From the NCBI GenBank assembly GCA_002753505.1, contig PEAG01000028.1, positions 1 to 40,583 on the forward strand: 40,583 nucleotides of DNA, read 5' to 3'. The notes under the pieces were generated by a model. That model saw nothing but the letters and a program-made list of their open reading frames with translations, made no database searches and was not told where the DNA came from. How positions within the stretch are numbered: the stretch's first letter is position 1; every line of letters starts with the position of its first letter. This document shows positions 1 to 8,344 of the stretch, piece by piece. A program made the position numbers and the translations under genes. The stretch is from Magnetococcales bacterium HCHbin5 (lineage in GTDB: Bacteria > Pseudomonadota > Magnetococcia > Magnetococcales > Magnetaquicoccaceae).

Positions 1-118
1 CGCGTTGCGCAAATTTTCTGCGAAAATTTGCTTTGGGAAAACGCGCCGTTCATGCAGGGGCTTTGCCCCTGCACCCCACCGGGGACCGTGACGGTCCCCG
101 GACCCCTGCAATAGTTTA
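1..118 (-). repeat. Right arm of a composite hairpin repeat (copy E1, cut by window edge)
   Basis: This is the outer part of the inverted arm found in full at four other places in the window. Read left to right it holds a hairpin with arms CAAATTTTC/GAAAATTTG, then GCAGGGGC/GCCCCTGC, then GGGGACCGT/ACGGTCCCC, and ends in CCCCTGCAATAGTTTAAA. The last sequence is the terminal motif of the family. It ends about 10 bp from the aroA stop codon, so its hairpins could act as the aroA transcript terminator. The rest of the element, if complete, lies to the left of the window. Confidence 0.8.
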
Positions 119-128
119 AAAAAAACAA

Positions 129-1469
129 TCAGGGGACGGTCAATGACGCCCCCAACCCGGTCATCTTGTCCAGAAAAGCGGGGAACGAGGTTTGGATATT
201 GGCACACCGCTCCACCGTCACCGGAGCCCGACAACACAAACCAGCCACCAGCAAACTCATGGCAACCCGATGATCGGTAAAAGAGTCGACAGTGACACCA
301 CCCGCCAAACCATCCGGCTGCCCCACAATGCGCACACCATCCGCCTGCTCAGTCACCCGGGCCCCCAAAGCAGCCAACCCCACAGCCATGGCATGGATGC
401 GATCACTCTCCTTGACCCGCAGCTCGGCAGCACCGGTCAATACCGTCTCCCCCTCCGCCAAGGCGGCAGCGACAAAAAAGATGGGAAATTCATCGATGGC
501 GCGGGGAATCAGCTCGGGCGGTACGGTAATACCCCGCAACGCACTGTGCTTGACCCGCAAATCCGCAATGGGCTCCCCACCCTGTTGACGTGGATTGAGA
601 GCCTCAATACTCCCGCCCATGGCGGCCAGCAACTCCAACAGACCCACACGGGTGGGATTCATGCCAACCCCCTGCAACAACAGATCGGAACCGGGCACCA
701 ACAGAGCGGCCACCAGCGGAAAGGCGGCGGAAGAGATGTCACCCGGCACGGCCAACAGCTGCCCGGTCAGGGTGGGCCAACCCTCCACCCGCACCCGCAA
801 CCCTTCCCGCTCCACCTCTGCCCCGAAGGCGGTCAACATCCGCTCGGTGTGATCCCTGGACTGCTCCGGCTCCTGAACCGAACTGCCACCGGCAGTATTG
901 AGAGCAGCCAACAAAATGGCACTCTTGACCTGGGCCGAGGCCACCGGGGATTGATAATCAAGCGGAATCAGCTCGGTACCCTGAATAACCAACGGGGCTC
1001 TGCCCTGGGCCCGGCTCAGAATGCGGGCTCCCATCTGCGACAACGGGGCGACAATGCGCCCCATGGGCCGCTGTCGCAAACTGGCATCCCCGGTCAGAAT
1101 GGAAAAAAAAGGCTGACTGGCCAGCACACCGGCCAGCAACCGCATGGCGGTGCCGGAGTTGCCCATATCCAACACATCATCCGGCTCCCGAAGACCGTCA
1201 AGGCCAACCCCCTGGATTCGGTAGATACCGTTCGGATCCCGCTGAATATCGACCCCCATGGCGCGAAAGGCGGCCACGGTGCGCAGCACATCCTCCCCCT
1301 CCAACAGGTGATGGACAGTGGTCTCTCCTTCGGCCAGAGCCCCCAGGATAATGGCACGGTGGGAGATCGATTTATCCCCGGGCAGGGCGATGCTGCCCCG
1401 CAGGGCTCCTCCCGCCGTGGCGGTCAGACGGTCCGGGCTGGCATGGTTGCTCATGATTGACTGGCTCAT
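129..1469 (-). CDS. aroA: 3-phosphoshikimate 1-carboxyvinyltransferase (EPSP synthase)
   Basis: Cytoplasmic enzyme of the shikimate pathway that joins phosphoenolpyruvate to shikimate 3-phosphate. The 446-residue protein has the family motifs in order: PGDKSISHRA near residue 31, GNSGTAMRLLAG near 103, GDASLRQRPMGR near 127, SRDHTERM near 204, NPTR near 270 and DHRVAMSL near 401. The GDKSISHR, RPMGR and NPTR signatures resemble class II (CP4-like) enzymes rather than the E. coli type; however, the GNSGTA glycine is of the E. coli type, so inhibitor sensitivity cannot be predicted. The ATG overlaps the tyrA stop codon as ATGA, which suggests translational coupling. A second in-frame Met at residue 6 could also be the start. 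It is last in the operon and is followed directly by hairpin repeat E1. Confidence 0.96.
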   Translation of the reverse strand: MSQSIMSNHASPDRLTATAGGALRGSIALPGDKSISHRAIILGALAEGETTVHHLLEGEDVLRTVAAFRAMGVDIQRDPNGIYRIQGVGLDGLREPDDVLDMGNSGTAMRLLAGVLASQPFFSILTGDASLRQRPMGRIVAPLSQMGARILSRAQGRAPLVIQGTELIPLDYQSPVASAQVKSAILLAALNTAGGSSVQEPEQSRDHTERMLTAFGAEVEREGLRVRVEGWPTLTGQLLAVPGDISSAAFPLVAALLVPGSDLLLQGVGMNPTRVGLLELLAAMGGSIEALNPRQQGGEPIADLRVKHSALRGITVPPELIPRAIDEFPIFFVAAALAEGETVLTGAAELRVKESDRIHAMAVGLAALGARVTEQADGVRIVGQPDGLAGGVTVDSFTDHRVAMSLLVAGLCCRAPVTVERCANIQTSFPAFLDKMTGLGASLTVP

Positions 1470-2383
1470 CCCTTTAAAAATTTATTGTCTGCCAGGATGC
1501 GATCCCGGGTTGTTTTGGAGCGGGCAAAGATGCCATACAAGGCATCGCCGTTGCCGGCCTCAATCTGTGCCATCAGGCGGTCCAGGTCGTTGCGAAAGCG
1601 TGCCAGAATGTCCAGGATGGCGGCAGGATTTTCCAGGCAAATATCGCGCCACATGGTGGGGTCGGAGGAGGCGATGCGGGTAAAATCGCGGAATCCGCCG
1701 GCAGCATAGCGAAACACCTCCGCCCGGATATGGTCCTCCAGGTCGGACAGGGTATTGACCACGTTATAGGCCATCAGATGCGGCAGGTGGCTGGTGGCGG
1801 CCAGCACCTGGTCGTGGTAACTGGCCTCCATCAGCTCCACCTGGGAACCGGCGGCCTCCCAGACCAGTCGCACCAGCTCCAGGGCGTCGCTGGCGGTGCG
1901 GGGGGTTGGTGTCAAAATGGTGCGACTGCCGGCAAACAGGGAGGCAAAAGAGTGTTCCACCCCCACATGCTCTCGGCCGGCGATGGGGTGGCCGCCGACA
2001 AAATTGACCTTGTCGGCACCCTTGCCGCCAGATGCGGCGGCGGGCATGAGCTGTTCGCAGGCCTGCACCACCGATTGTTTGACGCTGCCCACATCGGTCA
2101 CCACGGCACCAGGGGCCAAAAAGGGGGCCAGGTAACCCACCACCGGGGCAATGGAGCGCACAGGTGTGGCCACCAAAACCAGGTTGGCGTTCTGAACCGC
2201 CTCGGCGGCATCGGTGCTGCCCTGGTCGATAACCCCCAACGCCAGGGCCTTTTCCAGAGCGGTACGGCTGCGGTTGACCCCCGCCACCTCCCCCACCAGC
2301 CCCTGTTCCCGCAGCGCACGGGCCAGGGAGCCACCGATCAAACCGACGCCGATCACGGCTAACTTCTTGATATAAAATGACAT
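1466..2383 (-). CDS. tyrA: Prephenate dehydrogenase (tyrosine branch)
   Basis: NAD(P)-dependent oxidative decarboxylation of prephenate (or the related dehydrogenation of arogenate), the tyrosine branch after chorismate. The Rossmann nucleotide-binding motif GVGLIGGSLARAL lies at the N-terminus, followed by GGHPIAGREHVGVEHS (prephenate site) and SHLPHLMAYN in the helical C-terminal domain. I chose the Met of MSFYIKKLAVIGVG because it places the Rossmann fold at the N-terminus; an upstream in-frame start would add 18 residues overlapping the end of pheA. The start lies 7 nt after the pheA stop and the stop overlaps aroA by 4 nt, so pheA-tyrA-aroA is one operon. No chorismate mutase or ACT domain is fused here. 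Prephenate versus cyclohexadienyl specificity cannot be read from the sequence. Confidence 0.93.
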   Translation of the reverse strand: MSFYIKKLAVIGVGLIGGSLARALREQGLVGEVAGVNRSRTALEKALALGVIDQGSTDAAEAVQNANLVLVATPVRSIAPVVGYLAPFLAPGAVVTDVGSVKQSVVQACEQLMPAAASGGKGADKVNFVGGHPIAGREHVGVEHSFASLFAGSRTILTPTPRTASDALELVRLVWEAAGSQVELMEASYHDQVLAATSHLPHLMAYNVVNTLSDLEDHIRAEVFRYAAGGFRDFTRIASSDPTMWRDICLENPAAILDILARFRNDLDRLMAQIEAGNGDALYGIFARSKTTRDRILADNKFLKG

Positions 2384-2390
2384 AGTATCT

Positions 2391-3500
2391 TTATAACACC
2401 TTGCGGGGATAAGAGCCAAGAATTTTAGCCACCACACCGGCTGTCTCGGTCAACTCGGCCAGGGCAGCGGCCACGGGGGGATCGGTCTGATGTCCTTCCA
2501 GGTCGATAAAAAAGAGGTAGTCCCAGGCTTTTTTCAGGGAGGGTCTGGATTCGATCCGGGTCAGGTTGATGTCCCGACGGGCAAAGATGCCCAGCACCTG
2601 ATGCAAAAAGCCTGGTTGGTCGCGGAAGGAGAACATCAGGCTGGTTTTGTCCTGGCCGGAGCGGGCGGGCATCTCGCGGCCAATGACCAGGAAGCGGTTT
2701 TCGTTATCGGCCCGGTCCTCGATGTGGGGTGCCAGCAGGTGAAATTCGTAGGAATCGGCGGCCAGTTCGCAGGCGATGACCGCGGCTCCGGCGGTCTGGC
2801 GGGCCTCCCAGACAGCGGCAGCGGTGGAGGGGCACTCCTTGATGGCGACGTGGGGCAGGTGGTCGGTCAGCCATTGTTGGCACTGGGCGATCACGGTAGG
2901 TTGGCCGCAGAGGGTGCGAACGGCTGTCAAGCTGGGCTCTTTTGAGAGCAGGTTATGGGTCACCGGCAGGTATATTTCGCCCCAGATGCGGAGTGGGGAG
3001 TCCACCAGGCGGTCCAGGGTATGGTTGATCATCCCTTCGGTGGAGTTTTCGATCGGGGTGACGCCAAAGTCGGCGCGGCGCAGCTCCACCTCATGAAACA
3101 CGTCGTCGATGGTGCGGACGGGAAAGACAAAGGGAGAGGAGCCGAACTGTTTGATGGCAGCCTGGTGGGTAAAGGTGGCTTCCGGGCCCAGGTAGACCAC
3201 GGTCAATTTGCGTTCCAGGTTCAGCGAGGCTGAGATGATCTCCCGGTAGATGCGGTGCAGGGCGGCGATGGGCAGGTCGCCCTGGTGTCGGGCTTCCAGG
3301 CGGCGGTGGATGCGGGCCTCTCTTTCGGGTCGATAGAAGGAGGTATCGTCGCCGCTGCGCTCTTTCAGGGCTCCCACCTGTTGCACCCGTCGTGTACGTT
3401 CCATGAGCAGGTCATGGATGGTATCGTCAATCCGGTCGATGGCCTGGCGCAGTTCATCGAGGCTGGTTTCGGGACTGTTCTCTTCTGCCGTGCTGCTCAT
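2391..3500 (-). CDS. pheA: Bifunctional chorismate mutase / prephenate dehydratase (P-protein)
   Basis: Makes phenylpyruvate from chorismate in two steps. The 369 residues hold an AroQ-type chorismate mutase helix bundle (about residues 12-95, with DELRQAIDRIDDTIHDLL and IYREIISASLNLE), a prephenate dehydratase domain (about 98-275, starting VVYLGPEATFTHQAA and containing FGVTPIENSTEG), and a C-terminal ACT domain (about 285-365) with the conserved ESRP motif that normally senses phenylalanine. Feedback inhibition by phenylalanine is therefore likely but inferred. It is first in the pheA-tyrA-aroA operon. No clear Shine-Dalgarno site precedes the ATG. The upstream region is filled by composite repeat E2, so its promoter must lie inside or next to that element. 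Confidence 0.95.
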   Translation of the reverse strand: MSSTAEENSPETSLDELRQAIDRIDDTIHDLLMERTRRVQQVGALKERSGDDTSFYRPEREARIHRRLEARHQGDLPIAALHRIYREIISASLNLERKLTVVYLGPEATFTHQAAIKQFGSSPFVFPVRTIDDVFHEVELRRADFGVTPIENSTEGMINHTLDRLVDSPLRIWGEIYLPVTHNLLSKEPSLTAVRTLCGQPTVIAQCQQWLTDHLPHVAIKECPSTAAAVWEARQTAGAAVIACELAADSYEFHLLAPHIEDRADNENRFLVIGREMPARSGQDKTSLMFSFRDQPGFLHQVLGIFARRDINLTRIESRPSLKKAWDYLFFIDLEGHQTDPPVAAALAELTETAGVVAKILGSYPRKVL

Positions 3501-3597
3501 GGATCTGCCGGAAGGGGGTGGGGTTGGGGGTTGACGGTAAAATCATGCAAAGGATTACCTGATTGGTATCGTAATGGCAATGGATTTTATGCAAACC

Positions 3598-3735
3598 ATT
3601 GCCGGGGCTTTGCCCCATATGCGCCAACAGGATTGCGGTTTTCCTTTACGATTGCAGGGGGCTGGGGACCGTGACGGTCCCCAGCGGGGTGCAGGGGCTT
3701 AAGCCCCGTATGCGCCAACAGGATTGCGGTCCTTC
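3598..3735. repeat. 90-bp tandem partial repeat modules flanking E2
   Basis: Two outer fragments of the composite repeat family stand in tandem with a 90-bp period: the GGGGCTTTGCCCC hairpin at 3604 recurs as GGGGCTTAAGCCCC at 3694. Each is followed by TATGCGCCAACAGGATTGCGG and by the hairpin GGGGACCGT.ACGGTCCCC (at about 3664 and again inside E2). Changes between the two hairpin copies keep the stem. The block sits between pheA and copy E2, in the divergent space between pheA and the deacetylase gene. Confidence 0.75.
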
Positions 3736-4193
3736 TTTAAACGATTGCAGGGGGCTGGGGACCGTCACGGTCCCCAGCGGGGTGCAGGGGCAGAGCCCCT
3801 GCTGAACTGCGCGTTTTCCCAAAGCCCATTTTCGCAGAAAATGGGCGCAACGCGCACAAAACCGCCCCGCAGGGGCGACCTTGGGAGGGCGGCAGCCCGA
3901 CTCGCACGACTATGTCGTGGAAAATATTTGGATAAAAAACCAGAACCTTCGGATATTCGGCTTCTCGTTTGATACAAGGCCAGGAACGTTTTTTTTTCAA
4001 ACCCTCCCAAACTTGGCCAGCTTTCGGTCGGGCTGCCGCCCTCCAGCAGTGCCCCTGCGGGGCGTTTTGGGCGCGCTGCGCCCATTTGCTGCGCAAATGG
4101 GCTTCCGGGAAAGCGCGCCCTTGCATGCAGGGGCTTTGCCCCTGCACCCCACCGGGGACCGTGACGGTCCCCGGACCCCTGCAATCGTTTAAA
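3736..4193 (+). repeat. Composite hairpin repeat element E2
   Basis: Complete 458-bp copy bounded by the inverted ends TTTAAACGATTGCAGGGG and CCCCTGCAATCGTTTAAA. The left arm (about 3736-3903) carries successive hairpins: GGGGACCGT/ACGGTCCCC, GCAGGGGC/GCCCCTGC, CCCATTTTC/GAAAATGGG, CGCCCCGCAGGGGCG and GGGCGGCAGCCC. The right arm (about 4022-4193) carries the same set inverted, but its third stem reads CCCATTTGC/GCAAATGGG. The core between the arms begins CGACTCGCACGACTATGT and includes GATACAAGGCCAGGAACG followed by a T-run. The space between pheA and the deacetylase (3501-4455) holds this element, its satellites and no gene I can support. Confidence 0.85.
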
Positions 4194-4229
4194 AAAGATT
4201 AGAAAAAGAATGGGATTGGTCAACATGTT

Positions 4230-4280
4230 GGCGCATACGGGGCTTTGCCCCTGCACACCGAACCCCTGCAATTATTCAAA
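4230..4280 (-). repeat. Detached outer fragment of the composite repeat
   Basis: A partial copy of the arm end: GGCGCATACGGGGCTTTGCCCC, an inverted match to the 3604 module, then a short link and AACCCCTGCAATTATTCAAA, which matches the family terminal motif. The GGGGACCGT hairpin is missing from it. It lies 37 bp beyond the right end of E2, upstream of the deacetylase gene. The remaining 175 bp up to the deacetylase start show no clear gene or strong promoter. Confidence 0.6.
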
Positions 4281-4455
4281 AGAACAACAAGGCTTGCCAG
4301 CCTGTCAAGCGGCCATGGGACCATCTTTTCCCTTTTACAGCAACCGGAAGGCTCTGGTACAATGTTCCTTGTCGGTGGCCTGTGCTGGAGTACTCAGAAT
4401 GACCACACTATACACTTGACGGTCCTTCTGATTGACGCCGAACCCGTGGATTATT

Positions 4456-5307
4456 ATGCCTTCTGCCACTCTCCTCTTCTGCCTTCTGCTGACGGTCCTG
4501 TTGTATGCCGTGCCAACGGCGGTGGCCACCCCGTCCAGTGGCAGCCCGCCTGCTGCTGTCAAACAAGATATTCTCCCGTACAACCCCCATGATCTCTACC
4601 CGAGCAGCGGGGTCTCCCTGTCGACCCGATGGCTCTCCCAACCAGAAGAGCGCATCATGACGCTCACGTTCGATGACGGACCGGAGGAGCGGGATCTGGC
4701 CATCGCTGCCCTGCTGAAACAGTACCATGCCCCCGCCACCTTTTTTTTCCTGGGCCACAAAGTGGAAGCCAGGCCGGAAGTTGTCGAGTCGTTGTTGAGT
4801 GACAACTATGAGATCGGCTACCACTCCTACCGCCATCAGCGGTTGAGTTTGTTTTCACAAAACAGATTGTCTGAAGATTTTCGGCAAGGTGTGGCGGCTT
4901 TTAACGGTTTGGGCATTCTGGTGACCTGGTTTCGCCCTCCCTATGGCGAGTTCAACCGGGAAATTGTGCAAACCGCCAAAACCCAGGGGATGGAGACCAT
5001 TTTGTGGACAATCGATTCCAGAGACTGGACCGGGGTCGGGCCCGTGACCCTGGCCAGGGATGTGATACGACGCTTCCACCCCGGTGCCATTTTGCTGTTT
5101 CACAGCAATCAGGCGGTCTCGCTGCAGGCCCTGCCCACCATATTGGAGGCGGCCATCCAGAAGGGGTATCGGTTGGTCTCTTTGACAGAGTGGCGCACCA
5201 TGATCCAGACAGCCCAACGGCGCATGGAGGCAAAAAACCTGAAAACACCCCAGCCCTGCACCATCCAACAGGTACCGGAACACCCCACCCTCAGCGAGTG
5301 CAAGTAA
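4456..5307 (+). CDS. Secreted polysaccharide deacetylase (NodB / carbohydrate esterase 4 family)
   Basis: Predicted metal-dependent deacetylase of N-acetylated polysaccharides such as peptidoglycan or exopolysaccharide. An N-terminal hydrophobic segment (MPSATLLFCLLLTVLLYAV followed by PTAVA) looks like a cleavable Sec signal. The NodB core then shows its motifs in order: TFDDGP (catalytic Asp and metal Asp), HSYRH (the HxxxH metal ligands), RPPYGEF, DSRDW and LLFHSN. I chose the ATG at 4456 because the signal peptide begins there; an in-frame TTG 24 nt earlier is the alternative. It is a single-gene unit, divergent from pheA and convergent with pheS, and sits between repeat copies E2 and E3. 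The substrate cannot be told from sequence. Confidence 0.88.
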   Translation: MPSATLLFCLLLTVLLYAVPTAVATPSSGSPPAAVKQDILPYNPHDLYPSSGVSLSTRWLSQPEERIMTLTFDDGPEERDLAIAALLKQYHAPATFFFLGHKVEARPEVVESLLSDNYEIGYHSYRHQRLSLFSQNRLSEDFRQGVAAFNGLGILVTWFRPPYGEFNREIVQTAKTQGMETILWTIDSRDWTGVGPVTLARDVIRRFHPGAILLFHSNQAVSLQALPTILEAAIQKGYRLVSLTEWRTMIQTAQRRMEAKNLKTPQPCTIQQVPEHPTLSECK

Positions 5308-5318
5308 AAAATCAAGCC

Positions 5319-5429
5319 ATTGCAGGGCGATGGGGACCGTCACGGTCCCCGGGATCATCGCGTCGTTCTTTTGAACAATTGCAGGGCTATGGAAACCGTC
5401 ACGGTCCCCGGGATCATCACGTCGTTCTT
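5319..5429. repeat. 59-bp tandem partial repeat modules before E3
   Basis: The sequence ATTGCAGGG, then the hairpin with ACCGTCACGGTCCCC, then GGGATCATC(A/G)CGTCGTTC, occurs at 5319 and 5378, and its start recurs at 5437 where copy E3 begins: a clean 59-bp period. In the middle unit the left stem has decayed (GGAAACCGT). The array starts 11 bp after the deacetylase stop codon and could terminate that transcript. Confidence 0.8.
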
Positions 5430-5899
5430 TTGAACAATTGCAGGGGTCTGGGGACCGTCACGGTCCCCAGCGGGGTGCAGGGGCGGAGCCCCTGCTGAAC
5501 TGCGCGTTTTCCCAAAGCAAATTTTCGCAGAAAATTTGCGCAACGCGCACAAAACCGCCCCGCAGGGGCGACCTTGGGAGGGCGGCAGCCCGACTCGCAC
5601 GGTTATGTTACGGAAAATGTTTGGATAAGAAAGCAAAACGTTCGGATATTGCGCTTTGATTGTATTACGCTTCTTGTTTGATACAAGGCCAGGATCGGTT
5701 TTTTTTCCAAACCAAATAACCTTTGGCCAGCTCTCGGTCGGGCTGCCGCCCTCCAGGAGTGCCCCTACGGGGCGTTTTGGGCGCGCTGCGCCCATTTGCT
5801 GCGCAAATGGGCTTCTGTGAAAGCGCGCCCGTTACATGCAAGGGCTCCGCCCCTGCACCCCGCCAGGGGGATGATCCCCCTGGACCCGCAATCATTCAA
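5430..5899 (+). repeat. Composite hairpin repeat element E3
   Basis: Complete copy of about 470 bp with the same order of hairpins as E2: left arm about 5430-5600, right arm about 5743-5899. The left third stem is CAAATTTTC/GAAAATTTG and the right is CCCATTTGC/GCAAATGGG, each self-complementary but different from each other. The right outer part has decayed (GATGATCCCC in place of the GGGGACCGT hairpin). The core (about 5603-5742) shares CGACTCGCACGGTTATGT and GATACAAGGCCAGGATCGG plus a T-run with E2, and closely matches the reverse complement of the E5 core. It fills the convergent space between the deacetylase and pheS, where pheT would be expected. Confidence 0.85.
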
Positions 5900-5947
5900 C
5901 AGCAACGGAAATCAGTAAAGCGAAGCGAAGTAAAGCGAAGAACAAGA

Positions 5948-7365
<1,418 letters not shown>

Positions 7366-7401
7366 CGCCGTGTCTCCCTTGGATGATCGTGAACAATTAA
7401 A

Positions 7402-7605
7402 TTACAAATTAAGATTGGGCAACATACGGCGCACAGCCGCCTGGTCCACAGCCGCTACCATGTCAACACCACACATGTTGCGCTTCCGCTTGGAACTCTT
7501 CTTGGTGAGGATGTGCCGCTTGTACGCCTTGTTGCGCAACAATTTACCGGAGCCGGTCGTCCGAAAACGCTTGGCCGCCCCCCGATGGGTCTTGATCTTA
7601 GGCAT
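7402..7605 (-). CDS. rpmI: 50S ribosomal protein L35
   Basis: Small basic protein of the large ribosomal subunit. The 67 residues start [24 protein letters not shown] and continue with [17 protein letters not shown], the conserved L35 pattern. It lies between infC (88 nt upstream) and rplT (36 nt downstream), the usual place. The length is normal for the family. Confidence 0.96.
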   Translation of the reverse strand: MPKIKTHRGAAKRFRTTGSGKLLRNKAYKRHILTKKSSKRKRNMCGVDMVAAVDQAAVRRMLPNLNL

Positions 7606-7693
7606 GATTCTCTGTTAACTCCTCGAACTGTCACGGCAACGCCAATAACCACCCGGCATTGCACAGCAAAAAAAAACAACGCTCGTCAAAAAC

Positions 7694-8329
7694 CTACGAC
7701 TCCGACTCGCCACCCCCAGCCTTCTTGGGAGCCGTCCCCGGTGCCAGAACCATGGTCATCTGCCGCCCCATCAACTTGGGCACCTGCTCCACCTTGGCCT
7801 CCTCCCCCAGTACATCCCGCACCCGATGCAACAAAGCCATCCCCAAATCCTGATGGGCCATCTCCCGACCACGAAAACGCAAGGTGCACTTCACCTTGTC
7901 CCCATCATCCAAAAATTTGCGAATACTCCTGAGCTTGACGTCAAAGTCATGCACATCGGTCGCCGGACGAAACTTGATCTCCTTGATGTCAATCCGGGTC
8001 TGCTTTTTGCGCGCCAACCGCTCACGCACCGCCTTCTGATACTTGAACTTGGTGTAGTCCATGATCTTGCAGACCGGAGGCTTGGCCTGCGGGGCCACCT
8101 CCACCAAATCCAGACTGGCCTCAATCGCACGAGACAAGGCTTCCTGGCGGCTGACAATGCCGACCTGTTCCCCCTTCTCATCAATCAAACGCACCTCGGG
8201 CACTCGAATCTGCTCGTTGATGCGTGCGGTATCCGCAGCCGCTGCAGGCGCAGTCGGCGCAGAAGGTGCAGCCGGCGCGTGATGAGGCGTGGGCGACGGC
8301 GGTCTCGGTTTTAACGGTGGTTTGGCGAT
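7694..8329 (-). CDS. infC: Translation initiation factor IF-3, probably from an AUC start codon
   Basis: IF-3 binds the 30S subunit and checks start-codon pairing. The core runs from [24 protein letters not shown] through [25 protein letters not shown] to a C-terminal domain with [27 protein letters not shown], as in the family. A Pro/Ala-rich stretch of about 30 residues precedes it. No ATG or GTG precedes the conserved core. A TTG at 8342-8344 is possible, but the only good ribosome binding site (GGGAGAG, 8336-8342) overlaps that codon and lies 6 nt before the second of two ATC codons (8327-8329). Rare AUU/AUC starts are a known feature of infC that lets IF-3 repress itself, so I chose ATC. 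It lies close behind thrS. Confidence 0.9.
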   Translation of the reverse strand: MAKPPLKPRPPSPTPHHAPAAPSAPTAPAAAADTARINEQIRVPEVRLIDEKGEQVGIVSRQEALSRAIEASLDLVEVAPQAKPPVCKIMDYTKFKYQKAVRERLARKKQTRIDIKEIKFRPATDVHDFDVKLRSIRKFLDDGDKVKCTLRFRGREMAHQDLGMALLHRVRDVLGEEAKVEQVPKLMGRQMTMVLAPGTAPKKAGGGESES

Positions 8330-8344
8330 GATATTCTCTCCCAA

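Noticed and set aside
192-1460. Long plus-strand open frame opposite aroA, and similar frames opposite ftsH, thrS and others
   Set aside because: They are antisense shadows of well-supported genes with Pro/Arg/Gln/His-rich compositions and no family motifs.
3736-4193. Insertion sequence with a transposase
   Set aside because: The core is only about 120-250 bp and encodes no transposase; no target-site duplication could be established by eye.
3599-4271. Recurring open frames in the repeat elements encoding similar peptides (GDRDGPQ, PLHPTGDRDG and the like)
   Set aside because: They follow the hairpin DNA in all frames and both strands, have no ribosome sites, and change in step with stem-preserving substitutions. 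They are by-products of the GC-rich repeats.
5319-5437. CRISPR-like array
   Set aside because: The 59-bp units repeat in full with no unique spacers, only two to three units exist, and no cas genes are present.
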